Below, in pieces: positions 1-6,486 of a stretch of 7,870 bases of DNA. The stretch comes from Chitinivibrionales bacterium (GTDB lineage Bacteria > Fibrobacterota > Chitinivibrionia > Chitinivibrionales > WJMI01): positions 1 to 7,870 of the forward strand of contig WJJU01000066.1 in NCBI GenBank assembly GCA_014729595.1, read 5' to 3'. The stretch's first letter is position 1, and every line of letters starts with the position of its first letter. Under the pieces are notes generated by a model that had not been told where the DNA came from, searched no databases, and saw only the letters and a list, made by a program, of their open reading frames with translations. Both the position numbers and the translations under genes were made by a program.

Positions 1-1759
1 ACAGGGCAATCATCGCCGGATTAGAGAACTTGTGCCAATACCCCTCATGCGTCTGATGCACTGCTGAGTCGAGATTTACCAAGAGTCTCTCAAAATCGTA
101 GTACTGATACAGATCACCTCGCATGCCGACGACCAACCCTTTGAGCATATTTCTGAACCATTCCGCATAAGCAAAGGTTGGGGTGTCCTTCACTTTTACC
201 AGTTGGAGATACAGCCTCTTGAGACAGTAGAGCGCCCTGTTTCCCAGCAAATCTTTCGGTTTATACTGATTGGCCATGGGAATAAGGGCCAACGGCGGGT
301 AAAGAATCGATATGAGGTGCGCCTGTAGTTCGCCACCGCGTAGCCTTTGAAAGGGATTTCGTGCGTTCCGGTCATTGTGCAAAAGTGAACAAGGTGTCTG
401 AAAAAGCCCTTCTAGTATGTCGATATCCATGAAAGGAGACACGACATAATCCGCATAGTTCCGGTAGAGCCTAAGATCTTGTGTATCGTGTAAAGACCCA
501 ACAAAAGAATGGGCAATTAAGAGCTCTGCTGATTTGAACGACTTTTGGTTCAAGTACGGCAATGCAGCGGCCAAGTCTTGCATGGCTTCCATCAAGCCGG
601 GCGTTCGTCGCACAAAATGCCGGTCAAGTATCTCCGGAATGAGTCTTTCCGTCTTCTCCGAGCCCAGCAGTCGCCTCCGCAGGAATTCGGTGGTGATGTA
701 GTCATCGAAAGCGATGCCCTTTATATAATCGCCGCCCATGGCGCCGGTGAAAAGCATACCTATACCGTTGCAGCACCCCGCTTCCTTTTCGATAGCATCC
801 AGCCGATGAGCTCTGTGCAAATGAACCAGAGAATCTCCACAGGCTATGATCTCCCGCACCAGTCTCATGTATTCATCGGACTCAAGCCGCTCTATGTAGT
901 GATTACTGAAAGGCAGCCCAATCCGTTTGGCCACCTCTGCCGAGGAGACTACATCCTTCCCATCCGGAAAGCCAAATGTAAACGTGTGAGGAGTCACTCC
1001 GAGGTTCATCAGCGCCGCCAGCACGGATCGGGTGTCCCGGCCACCCGTAAGAGTCAACGATACATTATCCGGCTGCAGGTAGACAAAATATTCGTTTATA
1101 ACGTCGCGGAATAGCTCGGTAAACTCACTGATGCGGCAGGAAGTCTTACGTTCTAGAAGAGATTCCGGCTGCCAATAGCGGCTAACCTTCACATTATCTT
1201 TCACCACAATAAAGGAAGCCGGCGGCGTATGCTCAACCTCTTTATATATTGTCATGCCACCAACAGGATGTTGAAACAATGCCTGCACAGCAGGATAAAA
1301 TGAATTTATAGCGAATTCTCCACATCCCGCGAGTACATCCATGCTGTTTGACACTGAGGTAGTATGCCCGGCTCTACAAACGAACACCTTGTGCATTGCA
1401 TGAATATCATTGAGCACATAAAATGTGTCGTTTTGAAAAATAATGAGGACAAAGCTACCTTTAATGGAATCTTGCAGCGTTCTCAGACCAGAGCAGAAGA
1501 GGCGGTATACTAGCTCATGTTGCCCTAAATTTTTATAAGATGCAAATCCGCTATGCCGTGGAATCACATACCCAGCGATAAATACGGTAGTATTTTGGAA
1601 TCTCACCGTTTTTGCGGGAGGCGTATAAAGCGTAAAACAGCCGTTTGACCCGGCTTTTACCAATCCGTGCCTCGAAAAATCCAGTTTGGTACAGGATGAT
1701 AACAGGAATGCATCATCGAACTTTCTCATCGCATTTTCTCTTCTACTTCTTTGTGACAT
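1..1759 (-). CDS. Asparagine-synthase-like protein with degenerate glutaminase domain (partial, C-terminus off the left edge)
   Basis: I translated 586 uninterrupted codons from an ATG at 1759 to the window edge, so the C-terminus is missing. Residues 1-195 resemble the N-terminal Ntn/class II amidotransferase fold: GSFVLIIFQNDTFYVLND at 101-118 matches the usual strand pair. The catalytic Cys after the initiator Met is absent (the protein begins MSQRSRRENA), so glutamine hydrolysis is unlikely. Residues from about 205 form the ATP-pyrophosphatase synthase domain: LTGGRDTRS at 237-245 is the PP-loop, where canonical AsnB has SGGxDS. A second glycine-rich turn, TGAMGGD at 338-344, sits where AsnB has its GEGxDE loop. 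The family adenylates a carboxylate for amide formation; in sugar clusters such proteins are presumed to modify glycans or amino acids, but the substrate is unknown. The gene starts 30 bases after the capA-like stop, probably in the same transcript. The ribosome site is weak, and an ATG at 1729 (codon 11) is an alternative start. The family is confident, the reaction is not. Confidence 0.85.
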   Translation of the reverse strand, partial: MSQRSRRENAMRKFDDAFLLSSCTKLDFSRHGLVKAGSNGCFTLYTPPAKTVRFQNTTVFIAGYVIPRHSGFASYKNLGQHELVYRLFCSGLRTLQDSIKGSFVLIIFQNDTFYVLNDIHAMHKVFVCRAGHTTSVSNSMDVLAGCGEFAINSFYPAVQALFQHPVGGMTIYKEVEHTPPASFIVVKDNVKVSRYWQPESLLERKTSCRISEFTELFRDVINEYFVYLQPDNVSLTLTGGRDTRSVLAALMNLGVTPHTFTFGFPDGKDVVSSAEVAKRIGLPFSNHYIERLESDEYMRLVREIIACGDSLVHLHRAHRLDAIEKEAGCCNGIGMLFTGAMGGDYIKGIAFDDYITTEFLRRRLLGSEKTERLIPEILDRHFVRRTPGLMEAMQDLAAALPYLNQKSFKSAELLIAHSFVGSLHDTQDLRLYRNYADYVVSPFMDIDILEGLFQTPCSLLHNDRNARNPFQRLRGGELQAHLISILYPPLALIPMANQYKPKDLLGNRALYCLKRLYLQLVKVKDTPTFAYAEWFRNMLKGLVVGMRGDLYQYYDFERLLVNLDSAVHQTHEGYWHKFSNPAMIAL

Positions 1760-1789
1760 GGCTCATCCGGAAAGAGTGTCGCGCATCAG

Positions 1790-2860
1790 CTATTCTCGTT
1801 TGAGGTCTCGGAACAAACGTGCGACTTTTCGAAGGTTTGAGAGCTGAACCAATCGGACACATGGATTCTGGTAATAGCCGAAAAAATACTCAAAAACACG
1901 ACTGATGACCCGTTCATAGAAATCAAAGAGGAACGCTGCAATAGGCGTCTTCACCTTTAGCCCAAAGAGATGCCATGCTCTCTTAGACCATTTGCTATAG
2001 TCCCTTGAAGCAAGCCGAATGTAGTTACCTTTTAGCTCCCTGGTCGCACAGAACGAGATTGTACCTTTGCTTAGTCTATGCTGGACGACTACCGACTTTT
2101 TCGTACGCCTGAACAAAGCCCTCATCTTACCCCGTATGATATAATCACCAAACACGAGGCCTCCAAGGCTATAATAGATGAAAGCCCCCTTATATTGTTC
2201 ATACGGTTGTAACGTATGTGGATGATGTCCCATCAAAATATCCACCCCCGCTTCCACGAGGTCAAATGCTACTGTTCGCTGATTGGGAGTTGGAAAAATT
2301 GAGTAATCCACACCCCAGTGTATGCTGCAAATGACTGTGTCAACACATTTTTTAAGCTGCCGAACCTCTTCCGCACATCGCTGTGGTTCGAAATAATTTA
2401 CAAAAACACCGGCATATCTCTCCGTGCATGGATTTGTTCTCTTATCCACATAGGCAAGGAAGCCGATCTTCGAATCACCCAATTTCAGTATTACCGGCTC
2501 TATGTGGGTTTTTTTCCACCCCGCTCCCGTGTGAGCGACCCCCATATCATTCAGTAGCTCTATTGTTGCCCGCAAACCGTTGTGCTTACAGTCAAAAATG
2601 TGATTGTTCGCAAGTGATACGCAACCAATATTCAGCATGCTGATCAGGTCTCGCGTCGTTTCGCGGTTCGAGTAGAATATGAAATTTTTTTCCTCGTTAA
2701 CCGACCGATCGACTCTGACGGGGACTTCAAGGTTCGCGAACACCATATCTGCCGCTTGAAGAATGGGACAAATCTCCCGAAAGCGGGCTTTGTTTAGCTC
2801 TGGCTCGCTGCACAAAATGCCCGTAAACGCTACATCCCCCATCAAGCATACTTGTGTCAA
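1790..2860 (-). CDS. CapA/PgsA-family protein (poly-gamma-glutamate capsule type, metallophosphatase fold)
   Basis: With the TTG start at 2860 the protein has 356 residues. The family's metal-binding motifs appear in order: GDV near 8-10, NLE near 43-45, NNH near 85-87, HWG near 181-183, GHHPH near 211-215 and YSLG near 230-233. CapA/PgsA proteins take part in making or anchoring capsular poly-gamma-glutamate, and many relatives in polysaccharide loci have unassigned roles. No N-terminal signal or membrane segment precedes the first motif, unlike Bacillus CapA. A C-terminal tail of about 100 residues lies beyond the core, with an aromatic and hydrophobic stretch (AAFLFDFYERVISRVFEYFF, about residues 308-327) that might associate with membrane. 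Start choice: TTG at 2860 has a GGAGG seven bases upstream. TTG at 2887 and ATG at 2842 are also in frame but lack such a site. No capB/capC ligase-like gene is visible, so a polyglutamate product is not implied. The next gene begins 30 bases downstream. Confidence 0.9.
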   Translation of the reverse strand: MTQVCLMGDVAFTGILCSEPELNKARFREICPILQAADMVFANLEVPVRVDRSVNEEKNFIFYSNRETTRDLISMLNIGCVSLANNHIFDCKHNGLRATIELLNDMGVAHTGAGWKKTHIEPVILKLGDSKIGFLAYVDKRTNPCTERYAGVFVNYFEPQRCAEEVRQLKKCVDTVICSIHWGVDYSIFPTPNQRTVAFDLVEAGVDILMGHHPHTLQPYEQYKGAFIYYSLGGLVFGDYIIRGKMRALFRRTKKSVVVQHRLSKGTISFCATRELKGNYIRLASRDYSKWSKRAWHLFGLKVKTPIAAFLFDFYERVISRVFEYFFGYYQNPCVRLVQLSNLRKVARLFRDLKRE

Positions 2861-3259
2861 ACGCCCGCCTCCAGCGGCCAAAAACAAATATGCCGGCTAC
2901 TAACGGTTCCCACCGCTGCGCGGTTACTCCAGACCGAAGCCTCGGCAATGCCACCGACGCTCCGTGCCAATACAGCCACCTGACACAACACAACCATCAT
3001 TTCCTCTACCGAACTATCGCATTGGCGACATTGATTGATGAACGCTCACCCGTACCGAATGTGACGCTGCACACGGATTTTCATCGTTACCTTACCAAAT
3101 AGAATACCGCTATCTCGTTTGTGAAAGCCAAGCATTATGCAGACGTGCCTTTTTCATAATTGCCAATGATACGCTTTTGATCCGCCTTTGAATCAAGCAT
3201 ATAATTGACCTAAACCTTAACCGTACCGTGAGCGAGCGATTACCGATCTTCCGTAACAT
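2857..3259 (-). pseudogene. Decayed hexapeptide (left-handed beta-helix) O-acyltransferase remnant
   Basis: This spacer has no intact gene but reads as a broken acyltransferase. A 49-codon piece starts with ATG at 3259 (basic N-terminus, MLRKIGNRS) and stops at 3110-3112. The next frame gives GILFGKVTMKIRVQRHIRYG to a stop at 3046-3048. A one-base shift gives GERSSINVANAIVR, then a stop at 3006-3008, then NDGCVVSGGCIG in a third frame, and finally GGIAEASVWSNRAAVG in a frame ending near 2857. In the intact acyltransferase at the right end of the window the equivalent segments are GKIYLKNSGTIKLG, GKNIIINSKLSTNPI, KSIIIVKSGAELLI and TGISNSIIICSKNIYIG, in the same order and similar spacing. The catalytic DTDFH region and C-terminal half are missing, and the 3' end runs into the capA-like start. 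The alignment was made by eye and is an inference. The bases from 3260 to 3361 hold only a 29-codon reading frame that I do not recognise. Confidence 0.55.
2868..2872 (-). promoter_or_regulatory. Shine-Dalgarno site deciding a TTG start
   Basis: On the minus strand GGAGG is followed by seven bases (CGGGCGT) and then TTG at 2860. This favours 2860 over the TTG at 2887 and the ATG at 2842 as the start of the CapA-family gene. The site lies inside the 3' end of the decayed acyltransferase region. Confidence 0.6.
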
Positions 3260-3361
3260 GGGGCCTGATTATCTCAATCCTTTTCCCATAAGACCAATAT
3301 TATTTGTGATTGTCTCAAACCCTATTTCACCTTTGCGGTTGAAGCAGTTGTCATCCATTCA

Positions 3362-4501
3362 TTACCTATGAGTGTCAATCGATCTATATGATTCATGCAA
3401 TTTTTTTTGATGAATGGCAATTGAGAAGTTTCTAATTGCAAATTCTCTTGCCTCAATACACTTTTTAGCACTTTGTTCTGTTCCGATTTCTCTCAATGTT
3501 TCATCAATCTTGTTCCGCAAATCATTATCATCTCCTTTATTGAAAAGGAGGACATGTTTACCTTCATCGGAAACCTCATGGAAAGGAGGGATATTGCTCG
3601 CGATACAGGGCACTCCAACTATCATTGCTTCTACCAAAGCAAATCCAAAAGTATCATTATTTGAAGAGTGTACATATACATCAATGCTTTTCAATATACC
3701 ACCGATATCGTCTCTTACGCCTAAAAAATGGACATTATTATCTAAATGGTTTTCAAGACAATAACGGCGACATTCGCAATATAAATAGTTGTATTTATCA
3801 ACCCTACCGCCCACAAACAGAAAATGGATCTTGCGATTATCCGCGATTAGCTTCTTCAACGCAACACATAACGTATACTGATCACGTCCACGACTGAAAC
3901 TGCCGACCATACCCATTAGTATACTATCAGAAGGAATCTTGAGCTCGGTAGCCATATCGGCTTTGGGTCGTCCCAATAATTCTTCAGTATCGATGCCATT
4001 CCATAACACTCTTTGTCGCTTGCAATCTTGCTTTGGATTAACGCGCCGGTTATAGGCCAACAGATCATGGGACACAAAAAAGTGCATGCTAACGAATCTA
4101 TTTATAATTGCATTGCAAAGCAGCACCTTTGCTGAAATTGACGCTTTATCGCTGTAGATACCGGAATAGCCATGATATGTCTTAACGATTTTTGTAGCTG
4201 AACCAATAGTCGCCAAAATGGCAAAAACAGCATCTATCGGCTGATGGGTATGTACTAAGAATATCGAATTTGATAAAATTAATCTTCTGAGGTTCCATAT
4301 AAACACCAAGCGATTTCTAAACCCTACTTTGACACACCTATTCTTCTTTTCTGGCTTAATCAGCTTTAGGAGTGGTCCACTTCGACAATACAGTAGATAG
4401 TGTCTGTATTGAATATCCTCATCAGCATTGATAACATTCTTTACTAAGATTTCTGCGCCACCTAAAACTGGATCCCTAATTATGTGCAAAACTTTATTCA
4501 T
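3362..4501 (-). CDS. GT-B glycosyltransferase, family 4 type
   Basis: The 379-residue protein has typical GT4 length. The N-terminal acceptor-side domain opens with a beta strand and a GGAE turn (residues 14-17), followed by HTHQP (84-88) and YHGYSG (109-114). WNGID (167-171) marks the linker to the C-terminal nucleotide-sugar domain, which has MVGSFSRGRDQ (198-208), FLFVGG (227-232) and the donor-binding stretch FGFALVEAM (285-293). The usual EX7E signature is here D283-X7-E291, so the first acidic residue is Asp rather than Glu. The protein should act in the cytoplasm or on the inner face of the membrane, transferring a sugar with retention of configuration to a lipid-linked glycan; donor and acceptor cannot be predicted. 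There is no transmembrane segment. It is flanked on both sides by decayed genes. The ATG at 4501 has only a weak upstream ribosome site. Confidence 0.93.
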   Translation of the reverse strand: MNKVLHIIRDPVLGGAEILVKNVINADEDIQYRHYLLYCRSGPLLKLIKPEKKNRCVKVGFRNRLVFIWNLRRLILSNSIFLVHTHQPIDAVFAILATIGSATKIVKTYHGYSGIYSDKASISAKVLLCNAIINRFVSMHFFVSHDLLAYNRRVNPKQDCKRQRVLWNGIDTEELLGRPKADMATELKIPSDSILMGMVGSFSRGRDQYTLCVALKKLIADNRKIHFLFVGGRVDKYNYLYCECRRYCLENHLDNNVHFLGVRDDIGGILKSIDVYVHSSNNDTFGFALVEAMIVGVPCIASNIPPFHEVSDEGKHVLLFNKGDDNDLRNKIDETLREIGTEQSAKKCIEAREFAIRNFSIAIHQKKLHESYRSIDTHR

Positions 4502-4548
4502 TACGGTGTTTCTGACATCAACGCGGCGAAACGCTTAAGTGCTTATAG

Positions 4549-4997
4549 TTAAGCAATATTTTTACGTCCGGCAAGGATTGCCAAAATTTTGGGGTGCAGG
4601 CTCCCCTTAGCAACGTTGACATCCAGCCATTGGGGACTATGCCGGAATAGCACTACAAACTTACGCAGAGCGCAGTCGAAACGGTTCGTAGTGGCCTGGG
4701 AGCATAATATTAGTTGCAGTCTATAAAGGTGTATGTGCGAGACCCGGCAATAGAATATCATCCCCTGAGAAATCAGCGCATATCCTGCGAGCACTGCTGT
4801 GAATACAGCTCCCGGCACGGGCCTCAGGTGCGTAAATTCTTCTTTACACCCGTATCTTATTGATTCGGTCACAAATAATACATTATCGTATCGCTAACAA
4901 TGCTATGGTTTCTGCAATGCGCGTGAATATTCCTGCCGGCCCTTATGATCACTTTGACGGTTTCTCTGCCCATTTTATCTGCTACCGGCATCGTCAT
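4549..4997 (-). pseudogene. Decayed Wzx-like polysaccharide flippase remnant (C-terminal part)
   Basis: Two overlapping reading frames look like pieces of one oligosaccharide flippase. The first (ATG at 4997, stop 4869-4871) contains MPVADKMGRETVKVIIRAGR, which resembles the loop of Wzx/MATE-type flippases where a Pro-containing helix precedes a charged segment and R-x-G-x-R. The second (4872 to 4549, 107 codons) contains EEFTHLRPVPGAVFTAVLAG and YALISQGMIFY, like the flippase helices after the 'lWiG.eF' loop, where GYAL and QGxxF are common, then HLYRLQLIL. Further on, a different frame reads CYSGIVPNGWMSTL, close to the flippase 'YYGIVGVAWGT' pattern, so at least one more shift is needed. 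The N-terminal half is missing. The longer frame lacks a convincing ribosome site and its tail is not flippase-like. This is inference by eye; an unrelated small hypothetical gene at 4549-4872 is the alternative. The remaining bases of this gap, 4502-4548 and 4998-5040, show nothing recognisable. Confidence 0.45.
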
Positions 4998-5040
4998 TGC
5001 GCAAATTCATTCAAAACCAGGCACAGATTATCAAAAGCAA

Positions 5041-5952
5041 TTAGACAAAACTATAACCAAAGTGTTTTGCTAAAGCTTTTGTACCAGTGGCAATTGCATC
5101 AATTTCATCCACAGATAAGTTCTTTTTCCATGCGGAGACGACATTCTTACTATCCCTGATTAGCTGTCCCTTACTGGATCTATGTGTGGTATAAAACTTT
5201 ATCCTATTTTCTATTTTTGGCGTGAATTCCAAATCCAAATACTCATAAATGCTTTTAAACCCTGGTATTGGATTTGAGGCAATATTTTCATATTTAATGT
5301 AGCACCAGCGTGGATACTGTTGCTGATATTGCTTAATCCTTTCATGTATCAAATTCCAAATAAGTATACCTTCATCGATAATCGTTGCTTTTCGATTACC
5401 AGCAATTAATTCAATTTCTTTGGCATATTTACGCAGGTATCGATTTACCAACGATTGCTGCCTTTTAATATGATTAAAGTCAAGCCCCCAGCCTAAACTC
5501 TTTATGCTATTGACAAATGCGGCCGGGTGTCGAATACTTATAACCACCTTAAGATCAGGAATGTTGTTTATTAACCATTCTATGGAGAATAATGCGATAG
5601 GATCCTTATATAGATACCTGAACTTTCCATTACTCTTTGCAATCATTTTTTTCCAAATATTATTGAGGGTACGGATCAGTTTCTCTGGTTGCCTGGTCTT
5701 TAAGTCTCTGAAATCGAAGTAATTAACGTTTTTAAGGTAATTTATAAAAATCAACATTTGCTCTTGCTGCTCTGCATCTGATTCAGCATGCAAATATTCA
5801 TACCAGTAATTCAAGGGCCCCCGCCCATACTTAAAAGATATTCCAACTTGAAAGGGTTCATGAATGTATACCACAGTATTTGCCAAGCTTATCATATTTC
5901 CCAACCAAGTTGATCCCGACCTATGAATCCCAGAAACAAGAATAGCACCCAT
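5041..5952 (-). CDS. PAPS-dependent sulfotransferase
   Basis: The 303-residue protein is full length for the bacterial Sulfotransfer family. GIHRSGSTWLGNM at 8-20 is the 5'-phosphosulfate-binding loop (family pattern G-x-x-R-S-G-T/S-T-W-L). The 3'-phosphate-binding motif follows the strand LKVVISI, at R141-H142-P143 with S149 at the expected spacing. A late WKKNLS at 275-280 matches the C-terminal W-K/R-x-x-L segment seen in the family, which lies near the cofactor. The reaction moves a sulfo group from 3'-phosphoadenosine-5'-phosphosulfate to a hydroxyl or amine of an acceptor. In this context a glycan or glycolipid is the likely acceptor, but that is inferred from the neighbours. There is no signal peptide or membrane segment, so it should act in the cytoplasm. 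The ATG at 5952 has a strong GGGAGG seven bases upstream. It lies between the transposase remnant and the flippase remnant. Confidence 0.9.
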   Translation of the reverse strand: MGAILVSGIHRSGSTWLGNMISLANTVVYIHEPFQVGISFKYGRGPLNYWYEYLHAESDAEQQEQMLIFINYLKNVNYFDFRDLKTRQPEKLIRTLNNIWKKMIAKSNGKFRYLYKDPIALFSIEWLINNIPDLKVVISIRHPAAFVNSIKSLGWGLDFNHIKRQQSLVNRYLRKYAKEIELIAGNRKATIIDEGILIWNLIHERIKQYQQQYPRWCYIKYENIASNPIPGFKSIYEYLDLEFTPKIENRIKFYTTHRSSKGQLIRDSKNVVSAWKKNLSVDEIDAIATGTKALAKHFGYSFV

Positions 5953-5959
5953 TTCGAAA

Positions 5960-5965
5960 CCTCCC
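5960..5965 (-). promoter_or_regulatory. Strong Shine-Dalgarno site of the sulfotransferase gene
   Basis: On the minus strand GGGAGG is followed by seven bases (TTTCGAA) and ATG at 5952. It is the best ribosome site in the window, fixes the sulfotransferase start, and lies just past the last stop of the transposase remnant. Confidence 0.7.
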
Positions 5966-5967
5966 TT

Positions 5968-6480
5968 TTACACTATTGGCACTAAATCGCCGCTAAGGAA
6001 GGCTTGAAGGTTTGGCAAAAGTCTTACCCTACACACTACCGGTCCCCTGCAATTATTCATTGGTGTTCTTTTCATGGGAAGATCGGCCATCTTGCAATTA
6101 ATCCATTTTCTATTCTTACGGAAATGTATGATAAGCTCTATCCCTCGCTTCTTCAAACAATATTTCAACAAATCTCTATCGGCCGCCTTGTTTCAGATAA
6201 TCTTTACCATTTACCACTGTGACCGGGCTTATTCTCTGCGCGGGACGTCCTCATTTTTAAGGCCGCCATGAAAAACAGTAGGTTCCGTTGAAGGCGCCGC
6301 GTTTAGTTCCCTGTCCAAAAGAATATCTTTGCTATCACCGGCCACCATAAATACTATGTAGCCTTTACCCGTTCGGTCTTTCCGACTGGAACTGAAGAGC
6401 GGTATCAAGGCCCCTTCCAGATGCCAGCCATAACAATGACTATGCTCGGAGTTATAAACGGAAGACAACACCCCAATCAA
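5968..6480 (-). mobile_element. IS5-type DDE transposase remnant (broken, 5' part missing)
   Basis: A single minus-strand frame runs through this gap and is interrupted by stops at 6229-6231, 6211-6213 and 6193-6195. Read through the stops it follows the IS5-family transposase pattern in order: GKGYIVFMVAGDSKDILLD (family GKGTK..v.vDg...pl), VPRR, then NKAADRDLL just after the third stop (family DKAADsDpLR), then KKRGIELIIHFRKNRK (family ..RGIelI.P.RkNRk). Beyond that, VVCRVRLLPNLQAF recalls the VERtfaWLqNFRRL box carrying the catalytic Glu; that Glu is not visible and a one-base shift improves the match. The stretch between PRR and KAAD has the family's usual length, so the breaks are mostly point changes. 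The first 100 or so residues of a normal transposase are missing: the frame begins right after the upstream glycosyltransferase stop at 6487. I found no terminal inverted repeats or target duplication, so the element's ends are unknown. Dead element. Confidence 0.7.
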
Positions 6481-6486
6481 GTGCTA

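Noticed and set aside
545..1114. A 189-codon plus-strand open frame with an ATG-like start.
   Set aside because: It lies wholly antisense to the asparagine-synthase-like gene, whose frame is uninterrupted and has family motifs. The plus-strand product has no recognisable domain.
2727..2993. An 88-codon minus-strand open frame overlapping the start of the CapA-like gene.
   Set aside because: More than half of it overlaps the well-supported CapA frame, and the product is rich in Arg, Gly and Ser without family features. Part of it covers the acyltransferase remnant out of frame.
2854..3102. An 82-codon plus-strand open frame in the gap before the CapA-like gene.
   Set aside because: It is opposite to every recognised gene and has no motif. 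The minus strand of the same stretch reads as a decayed acyltransferase.
3532..3550. A perfect 7-base inverted repeat (CTCCTTT, 5-base loop, AAAGGAG), like a small hairpin.
   Set aside because: It lies inside the GT4 coding sequence and no T-run follows that would make it a terminator.
4549..4872. A 107-codon minus-strand frame as a genuine small protein gene.
   Set aside because: It starts with GTG without a ribosome site, overlaps the end of another broken frame by four bases, and both read as parts of one flippase-like protein. Kept as part of the pseudogene call.
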